This document shows, piece after piece, positions 43,094-52,278 of a stretch of DNA of 64,000 nt. The translations under genes were made by a program, and so were the position numbers. The stretch lies in the NCBI RefSeq assembly GCF_964036595.1, contig NZ_OZ038523.1, positions 3,850,501-3,914,500 on the forward strand, given 5' to 3'. Origin of the DNA: Tenacibaculum sp. 190524A05c. Its GTDB lineage: Bacteria; Bacteroidota; Bacteroidia; Flavobacteriales; Flavobacteriaceae. A model generated the notes under the pieces. That model searched no databases. It worked only from the letters and a program-made list of their open reading frames with translations, and was not told where the DNA came from. Numbering within the stretch: position 1 is the first letter of the stretch; every line of letters begins with the position of its first letter.

Positions 43094-43795
43094 TTAAATA
43101 GCTAGAAAGAATTTTATTAGTATTTCATTTTCTTTTTTCCACTTGACCCAACCTTCTCTAGTTAAACCTAGTTCTTTATAGCTTTTTTCTCCAGGAGGAG
43201 TATCGGGATTTAGTTTAACCTTTATCCAATCTTCATTAACTTCAATAACTCTATAATCATAATTTAAAAAGTCCTCTATTTCATTTGAAGAATCTGATTT
43301 TTCTTTTCTAAGTGGACTTTGAGTTGTTAGTCCGATAGGGAATTTTCTTAGAAAACTTTCAATACTATAAAATTGTACGTTCGAGTTTTCAATGAATTTG
43401 TCACCATCTTTTGAATTAATAATAAACTTATTACCCTTTTTTTTAGCAAGAACATACCAAGCCAAGTATTCTGGGTAAAAAATTATGGAGTGAATGGGAT
43501 TTTCATAAGTGCTTTCGTCTATCTCTATTAAATTGAAATCGGATTTGTTAAAAGAATATTTTCCTCTTTTTAATTTAGAATGAATAGTACCATCTTGATT
43601 TAAAATTTGGATTTCATCAGTCTTGTTTTCATATAAAAACTCACTAAGAGAAATAACAACATCTGATTCCTTTGAATTTTTTACTTCAATTGAAGTTTTG
43701 TTTTTCACTGATTGCTTGGGATGAGATTTTGCAATTTTGTTTTGACATGAAACGAACAAAAAGAATAAGCTAACTATTGATATAAATCTAATCAT
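43094..43795 (-). CDS. Hypothetical lipoprotein with SH3-like C-terminus
   Basis: A 233-residue lipoprotein (lipobox LFVSC, Cys17). The C-terminal 80 residues, PLRKEKSDSS...YRVIEVNEDWIKVKLN...GWVKWKKENEILIKFF, look like a bacterial SH3-like domain of the type that reads GWIKW..N..L in Bacteroidota. The middle contains HSIIFYPEYLAWYVLAKK. Role unknown. Confidence 0.68.
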   Translation of the reverse strand: MIRFISIVSLFFLFVSCQNKIAKSHPKQSVKNKTSIEVKNSKESDVVISLSEFLYENKTDEIQILNQDGTIHSKLKRGKYSFNKSDFNLIEIDESTYENPIHSIIFYPEYLAWYVLAKKKGNKFIINSKDGDKFIENSNVQFYSIESFLRKFPIGLTTQSPLRKEKSDSSNEIEDFLNYDYRVIEVNEDWIKVKLNPDTPPGEKSYKELGLTREGWVKWKKENEILIKFFLAI

Positions 43796-43917
43796 ATTAC
43801 ATTTTTACCTCAATAAAAGAAATATATAATGATAAATCAAATCACGCAGTTTATTTGTTTTTTGCAAAAACAAAGTTTAGTTATAAATATGTATATTGTT
43901 GTAAATTAGTAATTTGT

Positions 43918-44517
43918 TTATGTTGATTCGTCTAAAATCTCAACCATATACCAACAATTAGAAATTAATTTAAAAGTATATGTGTTCAAAATTCCGTTAT
44001 CATATCCTATATGACGATATTTAACGAGATTTTTTGATTTTTCAATTTCAACATTATACTTATCATAACTTCTTTTCATAGCATTTTTATCATTAGAGAA
44101 ATCAAAATATTTATAATCATTTTTTGTATAGTAAGTTTTTACGATTATGATACTATCAATTTCATAATCATTATATAATAAATTTAACGGATATTTAATT
44201 TTGCTCTTTTGGAAAACACTATCCTTAGCAAATTTTTTAAAAAAGCTATCGAATGTTTCATTACAGTTCTTAAAAACTTCAGTAATTTTTTCTTCACTAT
44301 ATTTTATGTTCTCAGTATCTAAACGATTTTTAGAGACGATTGAATCATTATTTCTTTCATCGAATATCTCTCGATTTTTTTTGCCGATTTCAGGATTTAT
44401 TGAATCCGTTTTTTTCGCAGTTATAAAACTTCTTGATTTTCTCTCTTCTTTTTTAAAAGAGCAATTACTTATTAAAGTAATTAAAATAATTAAAGAGATT
44501 GATTTGCATTTACTCAT
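43918..44517 (-). CDS. Hypothetical lipoprotein
   Basis: A 199-residue lipoprotein (lipobox LISNC, Cys19) with a long charged linker rich in Glu, Lys and Asn, then a C-terminal domain with YPLNLLYNDYEIDSIIIVKT and NTYTFKLISNCWYMVEILDE. No family recognised. Its start is two bases after the stop of a 32-codon ORF, suggesting coupling. Confidence 0.65.
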   Translation of the reverse strand: MSKCKSISLIILITLISNCSFKKEERKSRSFITAKKTDSINPEIGKKNREIFDERNNDSIVSKNRLDTENIKYSEEKITEVFKNCNETFDSFFKKFAKDSVFQKSKIKYPLNLLYNDYEIDSIIIVKTYYTKNDYKYFDFSNDKNAMKRSYDKYNVEIEKSKNLVKYRHIGYDNGILNTYTFKLISNCWYMVEILDEST

Positions 44518-44519
44518 TA

Positions 44520-44618
44520 TTATTGATTTATAGCTTTTGATCTTTTGTGTAATAATGGATTTAAATAGGTTTTGTTGGTATTGATATGTTTTTTTGATCT
44601 TCCAAAGCTTTCTTTCAT
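44520..44618 (-). CDS. Small ORF or remnant of a longer protein tail
   Basis: A 32-residue basic ORF beginning MKESFGRSKKHINTNK and ending HKRSKAINQ, two bases upstream of the lipoprotein start. The frame stays open upstream of the ATG for eight more codons (KTPYDIGTR) up to a TAA inside direct repeat copy B. It could be a leader peptide or the surviving C-terminal tail of a gene lost when the repeat segment formed. Confidence 0.4.
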   Translation of the reverse strand: MKESFGRSKKHINTNKTYLNPLLHKRSKAINQ

Positions 44619-44632
44619 TCTGGTACCTATAT

Positions 44633-44684
44633 CATAAGGTGTTTTTTGTTAATGGATGTAAATATAGGTTTCTAAATTTTGACT
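44633..44684. repeat. Direct repeat copy B
   Basis: Near-copy of 41969-42019 in the same orientation. The -7 element is changed to TATATTTA (44659-44666), and the copied start codon (ATG at 44635, minus strand) is followed by ATA TAG, so it no longer opens a gene. Confidence 0.85.
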
Positions 44685-44727
44685 GATTGATGAAGCTTCC
44701 GTCAGTTATGAAAATGTAGAACATATT

Positions 44728-45375
44728 TTAACTATCTAGAGCTTCCTTTAAATACTTTTTAACTAGTTCATATCTTTCAATATAAATATCAGCCATTTCT
44801 TTAATTAGTTCATTGTAGGTTTTTTCTAACTCATCATAATTTTCTCTATTGTTTAGTCTTGCAATAATTAAGCCTAAAGAATATCTATTGTATTGATCAT
44901 TTCTATGAACAGAAATAATATTTGGAGAATCATTTAATATTTTATCAATAACATGTAAACTGCCATATTTATTGAAATATGGATTAGCAATACTATCATA
45001 AAGATTTAATATAATATTAGATGCTTCTTTTACATCGGCCTCCGATTCTATAACGATGTTTTCCGAAAAATGACTTTTAATCTCATTTTCATCATTATCT
45101 CTAATTTTACCGATCTCGTTGCCGATTGTACCTACCAAGTATTTAAAAGAAGTCGCTTTTTTATATATTTTACTTGTAGGTAAATGTTCGATATAAATAG
45201 ACATTTCTATAGCCGTTTCATAACTTCTAGTATGGGAGAAAAATCTAATAATAAATTTAAAGTCACCTTGCTTTTTCTCATAAACATCTTTAGACTTAAT
45301 AAGTTTGAAACCATTATCTTTTAAAAAATCACTAATATTTAGATGAATTTGACTTAGATGTTTTCCCATAAGCAT
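44728..45375 (-). CDS. Hypothetical cytoplasmic protein
   Basis: A 215-residue protein without signal peptide. The N-terminal 90 residues (LNISDFLKDNGFKLIKSKDV, FKFIIRFFSHTRSYETAIEM) have an alpha-beta pattern like DUF4304-type or phage/toxin immunity proteins; the rest is helical with NYDELEKTYNELIKEMADIY. I do not recognise the family. Lies just outside the repeat-bounded segment, divergent from the SRAP gene. Confidence 0.65.
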   Translation of the reverse strand: MLMGKHLSQIHLNISDFLKDNGFKLIKSKDVYEKKQGDFKFIIRFFSHTRSYETAIEMSIYIEHLPTSKIYKKATSFKYLVGTIGNEIGKIRDNDENEIKSHFSENIVIESEADVKEASNIILNLYDSIANPYFNKYGSLHVIDKILNDSPNIISVHRNDQYNRYSLGLIIARLNNRENYDELEKTYNELIKEMADIYIERYELVKKYLKEALDS

Positions 45376-45499
45376 GAATTTTACTTAGATCTAACTACTA
45401 TAGTTAAGTTTTTAGATGTTTTATAAAAGTAGTAAGAAAAATAAAGTAATTATGTTTTGTCGTTAATTGTGTATCTTGTTGTAATTCAATAATGTACTT

Positions 45500-46264
45500 A
45501 TGTGTTATGATGTTAAAGCGAGTTTAGAAGCCCAATTGAAAAGAGCAAAACGATTAGGAGATTGGTCTGCTGTAGAAGAAATTATGGAAAGATTGGTTCC
45601 GGATACAGATTTACCAATCCATCATGCCTCAGGATTTAGTCATCCAGAAATGCTCATTTACACAGATAAAGATCCTGAATTTCCTGTTGTTGCTACTTGG
45701 GGATTGGTTCCACATTGGGTGAGTGATGAAGAGCAAATGAAAAAAACATGGAATAATACATTAAACGCAAGAGGGGAAACCATTTTTGAAAAACCATCTT
45801 TTAAACAAGCCGCAAAAAACAATAGATGTTTAATTTATATAGATGGTTTTTATGAACATCATCATTATAACAAAGCTACTTATCCATTTTACATTTATAG
45901 AAAAGACAAGGACCCAATTGTATTAGCTGGGCTTTGGAATGAATGGAAAAATCCTGATAAAGGAATATTTACGTCATTCACTATAGTTACTACAGCAGCA
46001 AACGGACTGTTATCTAAAATACACAATAACCCAAAATTAAAAGCGCCTCGAATGCCTTTAATTTTAACGGAGGAAACTGAAGAAAAATGGCTAAACCCAA
46101 TTACGGAGGATAGTGAAATATACCAAATTGAAAACCTCATTGAATCATATCCAGAAAGTTTATTGAATTATCATACCGTAAGTAGATTACGAGGAAAAGA
46201 ATATGTAGGGAATATTGAAGAAATCTCAAATGAGTTTGTGTATGAGGAATTAGATTTTGAGTAG
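45500..46264 (+). CDS. SOS response-associated peptidase (SRAP, YedK/HMCES family)
   Basis: A 254-residue SRAP protein that shields abasic sites in single-stranded DNA by a covalent Cys2 crosslink. Cys2 (MCYDVK) must be exposed after Met removal. Other active-site residues are Asn89 (NTLNARGET), Glu119 (DGFYEHHH, usually FYEW) and His175 (SKIHNNPK). RMPLIL follows as expected. The ATG at 45500 is fixed by the need for Cys at position 2. Functionally fits with the translesion polymerases 4 kb away. Confidence 0.9.
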   Translation: MCYDVKASLEAQLKRAKRLGDWSAVEEIMERLVPDTDLPIHHASGFSHPEMLIYTDKDPEFPVVATWGLVPHWVSDEEQMKKTWNNTLNARGETIFEKPSFKQAAKNNRCLIYIDGFYEHHHYNKATYPFYIYRKDKDPIVLAGLWNEWKNPDKGIFTSFTIVTTAANGLLSKIHNNPKLKAPRMPLILTEETEEKWLNPITEDSEIYQIENLIESYPESLLNYHTVSRLRGKEYVGNIEEISNEFVYEELDFE

Positions 46265-46390
46265 ATGATTGTAGTTGTTAACTCACAAAAAAACCACTCT
46301 ACCTTTTAAAATAACGTGGTTGAATATAAAACTAATTATGTTTCTTACTTATATCAATAATTATAAGCTAGAGAGAGTGATCGCTTAGAA

Positions 46391-47128
46391 TTAAAGCCCA
46401 TAGGTTAGTATTTTCTTTATTTCAGAGTCACCATTTATTTCAAACAGTAATTCTTTGTTAAAAAGAGCCTGTTTATCTACGATTATTCTCGGACTATCAC
46501 TTTTATCTGTAATTACAATATTTTCATCTATTATGATATTTTTAAACATTCCTTCGTAGATTGAAGATCCAGTTTCTGTTCGCATTATAATACCATTAAT
46601 CATCTCCTCTTGTGTGCTTATTTTCTTTCCTGTTAACCATAATTGGAAAGAATACGTTGTTATTTCACATGTGAGGATTAATTCTAAATCATCTCCTTTA
46701 AATTTTTTCTTCTTATGAATCCACTTGTTTAAGCAATTTTCTTTTTTAAATTCATCTATCAAGTTTAAAAGATTTTCTAAGGGAATTGGTTTAAACTTCC
46801 AAGCTTTTTTAAATCCTTGTTCCAGTAAATCTAAATAATAGCTACAATCTTCAGATGTTTTCGCTTTTTCATACCTTAATTTATCAAAAGCTAAATTCAC
46901 TCGTAATACTTTAGAAGGTACGATGGCTGATGATTGCAAATCATATTCAGATAAAGCAACGTCAATCATGTTAAAAGTACCATCAGTTTTGAACTTATAT
47001 TTTCGAATTCTTTTAGAAAAATAATCATTAATAAAATCTACATGCTTTTGAAAATCATAACGGAGTTCATTATCAGTAACAATATAAGTATTGTAATCTA
47101 GACTTAATGAAATATAATTTAAATTCAT
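46391..47128 (-). CDS. Hypothetical protein
   Basis: A 245-residue protein without signal peptide or membrane segment. ISLSLDYNTYIVTDNELRYD starts it, FQKHVDFINDYFSKRIRKYK and a C-terminal beta-rich part follow. No recognised motif. It is AT-rich like the lipoprotein segment and lies alone between SRAP and rlmH. Confidence 0.6.
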   Translation of the reverse strand: MNLNYISLSLDYNTYIVTDNELRYDFQKHVDFINDYFSKRIRKYKFKTDGTFNMIDVALSEYDLQSSAIVPSKVLRVNLAFDKLRYEKAKTSEDCSYYLDLLEQGFKKAWKFKPIPLENLLNLIDEFKKENCLNKWIHKKKKFKGDDLELILTCEITTYSFQLWLTGKKISTQEEMINGIIMRTETGSSIYEGMFKNIIIDENIVITDKSDSPRIIVDKQALFNKELLFEINGDSEIKKILTYGL

Positions 47129-47238
47129 AACTATTCAGCTTTTGGTCTTTTTCATAATGACAGATTAAAGTTTTTATTGGAGCTCGACCATAATTAAATT
47201 TCAAATTAAACCTCTAAGGTTTGTCTGTTGATTTATTC

Positions 47239-47712
47239 TCATTCATGATGATATGGTTCATTCCTTAAAATGGTAAATCCGCGGTAAATTTGCTCTACAA
47301 TAAATAATCGAATCATTTGGTGGGAAAAAGTCATTTTAGATAAAGATAATTTTCCGCCGGCTTTTTTATAAACCGCTTCTGAAAAACCATAAGGTCCGCC
47401 AATTACCAAAACCAATTGCTTAATTCCAGAGTTCATTTTCTTTTGAAGAAACTGAGAAAATTCAATGGAAGTATATTGTTTTCCTTTGTCGTCAAGTAAA
47501 ATAAGTTGATCGGTATTTTGAAGTTTAGAAAGAATTAAATCACCTTCTTTTTCTTTTTGCTGAGCTTCAGATAAGTTTTTAGCATTTTTTATATCAGGAA
47601 TAATATCAAGTTCAAACTTAACATAATGCTTTAACCGATTTTGATATAGTTCAATTAACTGGTTTAAATTCTTGTCATCTGTTTTACCAACAGCAAGTAA
47701 TTTGATCTTCAT
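47239..47712 (-). CDS. rlmH: 23S rRNA pseudouridine-1915 N3-methyltransferase
   Basis: A 157-residue SPOUT methyltransferase. MKIKLLAVGKTDDKNLNQLI, LILLDDKGKQYTSIEFSQFL, LVLVIGGPYGFSEAVYKKA and the C-terminal FSHQMIRLFIVEQIYRGFTI...PYHHE are the RlmH hallmarks. It methylates the ribosome's helix 69. Stands alone. Confidence 0.95.
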   Translation of the reverse strand: MKIKLLAVGKTDDKNLNQLIELYQNRLKHYVKFELDIIPDIKNAKNLSEAQQKEKEGDLILSKLQNTDQLILLDDKGKQYTSIEFSQFLQKKMNSGIKQLVLVIGGPYGFSEAVYKKAGGKLSLSKMTFSHQMIRLFIVEQIYRGFTILRNEPYHHE

Positions 47713-47817
47713 AAAAAATATTTAAAGCAAAACTACATCAAAAAACAGTGATATTCCTATAAATTACTAGAATAGAATTAAATAAATTTATGGCTGTAAA
47801 TACTTGATTACCAAACT

Positions 47818-49203
47818 ATGATTAAAAAGTGCCCCCCGAAACTAGTGCTTTTAGGTATATGTCTATTTATCCTATCAGCATGTGAAACAGATGACTTCAT
47901 CGAAAACAATACAACAATTACAAATACTACAACCCCAGAAGATGTTAAACTCTATGAAAAATGGTTTGACAGTGCAAAACTTCCTGATATAGAAGAGGTG
48001 TTTTCAGAAGAATCATTAATATCAGATAAGCAGTTAGATGCTCAGATTACAATTCAAAAATCATCAAATTCTCAGCCTGTATATGTGCATTATATGCCTT
48101 GGTTTCAATCTAAAGAAACAGATGGGTATTGGGGACAACATTGGACGATGACAAACCAAAATCCAGAGGTAGTTCATGAAGATGGCAGACGACAAATTGC
48201 TTCTCACTATTATCCTAAAATTGGTCCATATTCTACTAAAGACAAAGATTTACAGCAATATCACTTATTGTTAATGAAATTGAGTGGTGTTGATGGAGTT
48301 ATTTTCGATTGGTATGGAATGAGGGATGTGTTAGATTTTAACAATATAAAAGAAGGAATGGAAAGTTTCTTAAAACAATTGAATAAGACGGATATTGAGT
48401 TTGCTGTGATGTATGAGGATAGAGTAATTCATGAACAAGCAAGAGCTTTAACCCCAATTCAAATAAGTCAAGCAAAGAATGATTTGCAGTATATCGAGAG
48501 CACTTATTTTGATATGGATAATTACATTAGAATTGATGATAAAGAATTGTTAATGATATTCGGTCCAAATTATATAGATGAAGAACAAGATTGGAATGAA
48601 ATTTTAGGTTCTCTTGAAGAAAAATATAATGTCTTAACCTTATGGGGTGCTCAAGATGTAATTGGAAGGCAAAACACGAATGGAGAATTTGCTTGGATTG
48701 ATAGAGGGCATTTAAACACATTATATGGTTATTACAATTATAATGTAGATTTCAATGATGTGATAGGTGGAGTTTCTTATCCTGGGTTTCATGATTTTTA
48801 TGTAGAAGGAGGTTGGAAACCTGCAGATTCAAGACAGTGGTCTATTGATCGTTTTGATGATGAACCTTTAGTGAATTCTTTTGTTGAAACTACAAAACAT
48901 CCTGTTGATTTCGTTCAAATTGCGACATGGAATGACTTTGGCGAAGGAACTATGATAGAACCAACCGAAGAACATGGGTATAAACATGTAGAACAATTAC
49001 AAGATCTTACTCGAATAGGGTATTCTCATGAAGATCTAAGGATTCCTTATTACATTTATAAGATTAGGAAACAATTTCCGAAAGAACGTTATGTGAAATT
49101 CTTAACAAAAAGAGCCTACAAATATGCTATGAAGGGAAAGTTATCAAGAGCAAAATGGATCATTAGCATTTTGTTAATGTACTACGGAGATTCTTATTTA
49201 TAA
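47818..49203 (+). CDS. GH71/GH99-like glycoside hydrolase lipoprotein
   Basis: A 461-residue lipoprotein (lipobox LSAC, about Cys21). VYVHYMPWFQSKETDGYWGQ, HYYPKIGPYSTKD, GVDGVIFDWYGMRD and the active-site-like IATWNDFGEGTMIEPT belong to the GH71/GH99-like fold; GH99 enzymes are endo-alpha-mannosidases. Substrate is therefore probably an alpha-linked polymannan or related glycan. No SusCD pair or other CAZyme is nearby. Confidence 0.88.
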   Translation: MIKKCPPKLVLLGICLFILSACETDDFIENNTTITNTTTPEDVKLYEKWFDSAKLPDIEEVFSEESLISDKQLDAQITIQKSSNSQPVYVHYMPWFQSKETDGYWGQHWTMTNQNPEVVHEDGRRQIASHYYPKIGPYSTKDKDLQQYHLLLMKLSGVDGVIFDWYGMRDVLDFNNIKEGMESFLKQLNKTDIEFAVMYEDRVIHEQARALTPIQISQAKNDLQYIESTYFDMDNYIRIDDKELLMIFGPNYIDEEQDWNEILGSLEEKYNVLTLWGAQDVIGRQNTNGEFAWIDRGHLNTLYGYYNYNVDFNDVIGGVSYPGFHDFYVEGGWKPADSRQWSIDRFDDEPLVNSFVETTKHPVDFVQIATWNDFGEGTMIEPTEEHGYKHVEQLQDLTRIGYSHEDLRIPYYIYKIRKQFPKERYVKFLTKRAYKYAMKGKLSRAKWIISILLMYYGDSYL

Positions 49204-49283
49204 ACCACTTCAAAAGAGTTGTGTCTTAAAGATATTATTGGTTGTATAGAAAATGCTATTTTTACATCTATAACAACAATAGA

Positions 49284-50144
49284 ATGATATCACAAGAACA
49301 ATTTAATACAGAACTCGATTTAATTATTTCAAATGCTATTCGCGAGGATATTGGAGATGGAGATCATACTTCATTATCTTGTATACCTGCAGATGCTTCA
49401 GGAAAGGCTAAATTATTAGTAAAAGATGAAGGAATTATTGCTGGTGTAGCATTTGCTAAAATGGTATTTGCATATGTTGATGCTAATCTTGAAGTTGAAA
49501 CATTAATCAATGATGGAGAAAAAGTAACCTATGGTGATATTGTATTTTACGTATCAGGAAAATCACAGTCTATTTTACAAGCAGAGCGTTTAGTATTAAA
49601 TGCTATGCAACGTATGAGTGCGATTGCTACGAAAACTCGTTTCTTCATGGATCTTTTAGAAGGAACAAAGACAAAAGTTTTAGATACTCGTAAAACTACT
49701 CCTGGAATTAGAGCACTTGAAAAATGGGCCGTAAAAATTGGAGGAGGAGAGAATCATCGTTTCGCTTTATATGATATGGTTATGATTAAAGATAATCATA
49801 TTGACTTCGCAGGCGGAATTACTCAAGCCATTACTAAAACGAAACAGTACTTAAAGGAGAAAGAACTCGATATTAAAATTATTGTTGAAGCTAGAGATTT
49901 AGATGAAATTAAAGAGATTTTATCTAATGAAGGAGTGTATCGTATTTTGATAGATAATTTTAATTATGAAGATACTCGAAAAGCCGTTGAACTTATTGGA
50001 GAACAATGTTTAACAGAGAGTTCTGGAGGAATTAACGAAGAAACAATTCGTAAGTATGCAGAATGTGGAGTAGATTTTATCTCTTCTGGTGCGCTTACAC
50101 ATTCAGTATATAATTTAGACTTAAGTCTAAAAGCTATAGATTAA
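49284..50144 (+). CDS. nadC: Nicotinate-nucleotide pyrophosphorylase (carboxylating)
   Basis: A 286-residue quinolinate phosphoribosyltransferase of NAD synthesis. DIGDGDHTSLSCIPADA, ILQAERLVLNAMQRMSAIAT, VLDTRKTTPGIRALEKWAVK and GGGENHRFALYDMVMIKDNH are family motifs. I take the ATG at 49284 (MISQEQFNTELDLI); the ATG at 49242 would add 14 odd residues. Confidence 0.94.
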   Translation: MISQEQFNTELDLIISNAIREDIGDGDHTSLSCIPADASGKAKLLVKDEGIIAGVAFAKMVFAYVDANLEVETLINDGEKVTYGDIVFYVSGKSQSILQAERLVLNAMQRMSAIATKTRFFMDLLEGTKTKVLDTRKTTPGIRALEKWAVKIGGGENHRFALYDMVMIKDNHIDFAGGITQAITKTKQYLKEKELDIKIIVEARDLDEIKEILSNEGVYRILIDNFNYEDTRKAVELIGEQCLTESSGGINEETIRKYAECGVDFISSGALTHSVYNLDLSLKAID

Positions 50145-50159
50145 TCAAATACATAATAC

Positions 50160-52262
50160 ATGAAGAAATATATTTTCATTGCAACCATTGCTTTAGCGGT
50201 TAGTTGTAATACCAAAGAATCTAAAAAAGAAACAAACGATATGAGTACTTCAGAAAATCCATTATTAGTAAAAAGTACTTTAGATTACGGAGCACCTGAT
50301 TTTACAAAAATTAAGAATGAACATTTTATGCCTGCAATTTTAAAAGGTATGGAAATTCAAAATGAAGAAATTGCAAAAATTGCAGCGAATACAGAAGCAC
50401 CAACTTTTGAAAATACCATTTTGGCTTTAGAAGAAAGTAGTAAAACATTAGATAATGTAACTGCTGTATTTTATGCTTTAGCTGGAGCACATACGAATGA
50501 TGTTATTAAAGAAAATCAGAAAGAATTAGCACCAAAGTTTTCCAAGCATCAAGATGAGATTTTATTAAACACGAAGTTGTTTGAAAAAGTTAAAACCGTT
50601 CATAGTAACTTAGAATCTTTAAATCTTGATGATGAATCTAAACATTTAGTGAAAGAAACGTTTAAAAGGTTTGCAAAAGCTGGAGCTAACTTATCTGAAG
50701 AAGATAAAGCGAAGCTAAAAGATATAAATGCAAAACTAGCAAGCTTATCAAATGACTTTGGAAAGAAGTTATTAGATGCGAGCAAGAAAGGTGGAATTGT
50801 AGTTGATAATAAAGATAAATTAAAAGGATTTTCTGAAGAAAAAATCAAATCGCTAGAGAAAGATGGAAAGTATGAAATCCAATTAATTAATACAACGCAA
50901 CAACCTTCATTACAAACTTTAGAAAACAGAGAAGTTCGAGGAGAGTTATTCAATAAATCTATTCATAGAACAGATGCAGGAGAATACAATACTTCAGATT
51001 TAGTAAAAGAAATGGTTGTTTTACGTGCTCAAAAAGCTAAAATTCTCGGGTTCGATAATTATGCTAGCTGGAGTTTACAAGGAACAATGGCTTCTACTCC
51101 TGATAAAGTTTTTGATATGTTCAATAACTTAATTCCAGGTTCATTAGAGAAAGCGGCATCAGAAGTAAAAGAAATCCAAGCTGAAATTAAAAAGAATGGT
51201 GGAGATTTTAAATTAACTCCATACGACTGGAATTTCTATGCTGAGAAAGTTCGTAAATCAAAATATAGTTTAGATGAAAATGAAGTAAAACAATACTTTG
51301 AAATCAATAATGTATTAGAAAAAGGAGTATTCTTCGCTGCTACAAAATTATATGGATTGACATTTAAAAAGCGTACAGACATTCCTGTGTATCATCCAGA
51401 TGTAGTAGTTTATGAAATCTTTGAAGAAGACGGAAGTAAATTAGGATTGTTTTATGGCGATTTCTTTGCTAGAGATAGTAAAAGAGGAGGAGCTTGGATG
51501 AGCGCTTTTGTAAAACAATCGAAGTTACGTAATCAAAAGCCAGTTATTTATAATGTGTGTAATTCTCCAAAACCAGCAGACGGTGAGCCTGCTTTAATTA
51601 GTTTTGATGAAGTAGAAACGATGTTCCATGAGTTTGGGCACGCATTACATGGTTTGTTTGGAGATCAGCAATATGCTTCAATTTCAGGAACAAGTACAGC
51701 AAGAGATTTTGTTGAATTTCCATCTCAAGTAAATGAAAATTGGGCAACACATCCAGAGGTTTTAAATAACTACGCTTTACATTATAAAACAGGAGAAGTT
51801 ATTCCAGATACTTTATTGAAGAAAATTAAAGATGCTGGAACTTTCAATCAAGGATATTCGATTATTGAAAACTTATGTTCTTCTAACTTAGATATGCAAT
51901 GGCATACAATTAGTGTTGATTCAAATGTTGATGATGTTGCAAAATTTGAAAAAGAAGCTTTAGCGAAAATGAAATTAAATGTAGATGAAATTCCACCAAG
52001 ATATCGTTCTACATACTTTGCACACATTTTTAGCGGAGGATACGCTGCAGGTTACTATTCTTATTTATGGACAGAAATGTTAAGTCATGATGCATACGAT
52101 TGGTTCAAGAATAACGGATTGTTAACACGTGCTAACGGAGATAAATTCCGTAAAGAAGTATTATCAAGAGGTAGCACAATGGATTATGCAGAAATGTATA
52201 AAACTTTTGCAGGTAGAGATCCTCAAGCCGAACCAATGTTAAAGGCAAGAGGATTAAAGTAA
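50160..52262 (+). CDS. M3-family peptidyl-dipeptidase lipoprotein (Dcp-like)
   Basis: A 700-residue zinc peptidase. Lipobox AVSC (Cys16) indicates envelope location. The M3 zinc motif HEFGH is at 490-494 within FDEVETMFHEFGHALHGLF, with the third ligand in the following helix, and PPRYRSTYFAHIFSGGYAAG near the end. Dcp removes C-terminal dipeptides. Starts 15 bases after nadC. Confidence 0.93.
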   Translation: MKKYIFIATIALAVSCNTKESKKETNDMSTSENPLLVKSTLDYGAPDFTKIKNEHFMPAILKGMEIQNEEIAKIAANTEAPTFENTILALEESSKTLDNVTAVFYALAGAHTNDVIKENQKELAPKFSKHQDEILLNTKLFEKVKTVHSNLESLNLDDESKHLVKETFKRFAKAGANLSEEDKAKLKDINAKLASLSNDFGKKLLDASKKGGIVVDNKDKLKGFSEEKIKSLEKDGKYEIQLINTTQQPSLQTLENREVRGELFNKSIHRTDAGEYNTSDLVKEMVVLRAQKAKILGFDNYASWSLQGTMASTPDKVFDMFNNLIPGSLEKAASEVKEIQAEIKKNGGDFKLTPYDWNFYAEKVRKSKYSLDENEVKQYFEINNVLEKGVFFAATKLYGLTFKKRTDIPVYHPDVVVYEIFEEDGSKLGLFYGDFFARDSKRGGAWMSAFVKQSKLRNQKPVIYNVCNSPKPADGEPALISFDEVETMFHEFGHALHGLFGDQQYASISGTSTARDFVEFPSQVNENWATHPEVLNNYALHYKTGEVIPDTLLKKIKDAGTFNQGYSIIENLCSSNLDMQWHTISVDSNVDDVAKFEKEALAKMKLNVDEIPPRYRSTYFAHIFSGGYAAGYYSYLWTEMLSHDAYDWFKNNGLLTRANGDKFRKEVLSRGSTMDYAEMYKTFAGRDPQAEPMLKARGLK

Positions 52263-52278
52263 ATTTTCATATTAAAAT

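Noticed and set aside
46288..46321. Terminator after the SRAP gene (AACCAC / GTGGTT)
   Set aside because: The stem is six bases with a loop of about 18 bases and no proper T-run, too weak to annotate.
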